Below are positions 63,320 through 64,000 of a stretch of 64,000 nucleotides of DNA, piece after piece. The translations under genes and the position numbers were made by a program. Within the stretch, counting starts at the first letter, position 1. Each line of letters opens with the position of its first letter. The stretch is taken from NCBI RefSeq assembly GCF_026342435.1, contig NZ_JAPEMT010000001.1, positions 1,978,501 through 2,042,500 on the forward strand, read 5' to 3'. The DNA is from Streptomyces sp. NBC_00237. GTDB taxonomy: Bacteria; Actinomycetota; Actinomycetes; Streptomycetales; Streptomycetaceae. The notes under the pieces are model-generated. The model was not told the DNA's origin and made no database searches. It was given only the letters and a program-made list of their open reading frames with translations.

Positions 63320-64000
63320 TTACGGGAGCGTGAGGATGTCGGCCCCCGTCTCCGTCACCACCAGCGTGTGCTCGAACTGGGCAGTGCGCCTGCGGTCCTT
63401 GGTGACGACCGTCCAGCCGTCCTCCCACATGTCGTACTCGTGCGTGCCGAGCGTGAGCATCGGCTCGATCGTGAAGGTCATGCCCGGCTGCATGACGGTG
63501 GTCGCGTGGGGGCTGTCGTAGTGCGGCACGATCAGGCCCGAGTGGAAGGACGTCGAGATGCCGTGCCCGGTGAAGTCCCGTACGACGCCGTAGCCGAAGC
63601 GCTTGGCGTACGACTCGATGACCCGCCCGATGACGTTGATCTGACGGCCCGGCTTGACCGCCTTGATGGCCCGGTTGAGGGATTCGCGGGTGCGCTCGAC
63701 GAGGAGCCTGGACTCCTCGTCGACGTCGCCGCAGAAGTAGGTGGCGTTGTTGTCGCCGTGCACGCCGTTGATGTACGCGGTCACGTCGAGGTTCACGATG
63801 TCGCCGTCGGCGAGGACGGTCGAGTCGGGAATGCCGTGGCAGATGACCTCGTTGACCGAGCTGCACAGCGACTTGGGGAAGCCCCGGTAACCGAGGGTCG
63901 AGGGGTACGCCCCGTGGTCCACCATGAACTCGTGCGCGACCCGGTCGAGCTCGTCGGTGGTCACGCCGGGTGCGATGTGCTTGGCGGCCTCCTCCATCGC
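63320..64000 (-). CDS. map: Methionine aminopeptidase type I (5' end outside window)
   Basis: About 227 residues of the C-terminal part. Metal ligands: [20 protein letters not shown] (two aspartates), [20 protein letters not shown] (His), [15 protein letters not shown] (Glu) and [18 protein letters not shown] (Glu). [15 protein letters not shown] is the substrate loop. It removes the initiator methionine from new proteins. The frame continues beyond the right edge; ATG 63997 is internal. Streptomyces often has more than one map gene. Confidence 0.93.
   Translation of the reverse strand, partial: AMEEAAKHIAPGVTTDELDRVAHEFMVDHGAYPSTLGYRGFPKSLCSSVNEVICHGIPDSTVLADGDIVNLDVTAYINGVHGDNNATYFCGDVDEESRLLVERTRESLNRAIKAVKPGRQINVIGRVIESYAKRFGYGVVRDFTGHGISTSFHSGLIVPHYDSPHATTVMQPGMTFTIEPMLTLGTHEYDMWEDGWTVVTKDRRRTAQFEHTLVVTETGADILTLP

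Noticed and set aside
1..64000. tRNA genes
   Set aside because: I looked in the gaps for cloverleaf patterns with GGTTCRANYCC arms and found none I could support.

Overview
The window is high-GC (about 72%) actinobacterial chromosome and almost certainly Streptomyces. Evidence: GC-rich third codon positions, sparse or leaderless 5' ends, DtxR/IdeR-type iron boxes, an LAXTG sortase signal, HtaA haem proteins, and dispersed GC-rich intergenic mosaic repeats. I count 50 protein genes (two cut by the window ends), one RNA gene (rnpB), transposase remnants, and many regulatory sites and repeats. All functions are inferred from sequence alone.

Layout. 1-3.6 kb: F420-type LLM oxidoreductase (partial), membrane protein, cell-wall amidase, methyltransferase. 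3.8-7.2 kb: double-length acyl-CoA dehydrogenase and SCP2-type thiolase behind a KstR-like operator. 7.3-13.4 kb: MFS exporter, response regulator, XRE/cupin regulator, histidine kinase and ABC-2 exporter. 13.6-16.8 kb: MaoC hydratase, zinc alcohol dehydrogenase and SDR behind a second, perfectly palindromic KstR-like operator. With the first cassette this gives all four steps of a beta-oxidation cycle, resembling mycobacterial sterol side-chain enzymes. 17-24.3 kb: beta-propeller-like protein, the coupled Nif3 / zinc-ribbon / RNase H-phosphatase operon, KDPG aldolase, YaaA, GNAT. 24.3-28 kb: 42-bp tandem repeat array, RNB ribonuclease, membrane protein and MerR regulator with a textbook 19-bp-spacer leaderless promoter. 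28.1-28.5 kb: rnpB.

28.6-38.6 kb is an accessory island just downstream of rnpB. It holds a convergent two-component pair, a 2110-codon secreted Rhs/YD-repeat protein with an AT-richer, membrane-active-looking C-terminal tip, a small unknown gene in the immunity position, a lipoprotein, and decayed IS701- and IS5-like transposases. Paired GTGA-N5-TCAC palindromes lie between the kinase and the Rhs gene.

38.6-50.2 kb: NTF2-like protein, SDR, a PhoD phosphatase carrying an in-frame intergenic repeat, Gfo/Idh/MocA oxidoreductase, Bcr/CflA transporter, two unknown proteins, Rsm22-like protein, dimethylargininase, TetR regulator and a degenerate-looking primase/polymerase. 50.2-63.3 kb is an iron and haem acquisition locus: lipoprotein, efeU, efeB, efeO, a haem-type ABC importer (ATPase, permease, binding protein), two HtaA surface proteins and a haem oxygenase. 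Three iron boxes (54.6, 58.06 and 63.26 kb) tie it together. Haem would be captured by the HtaA proteins, imported by the ABC system and opened by haem oxygenase, while EfeUOB supplies elemental iron. A PhzF-like gene lies inside the locus and the start-truncated methionine aminopeptidase gene runs off the right end.
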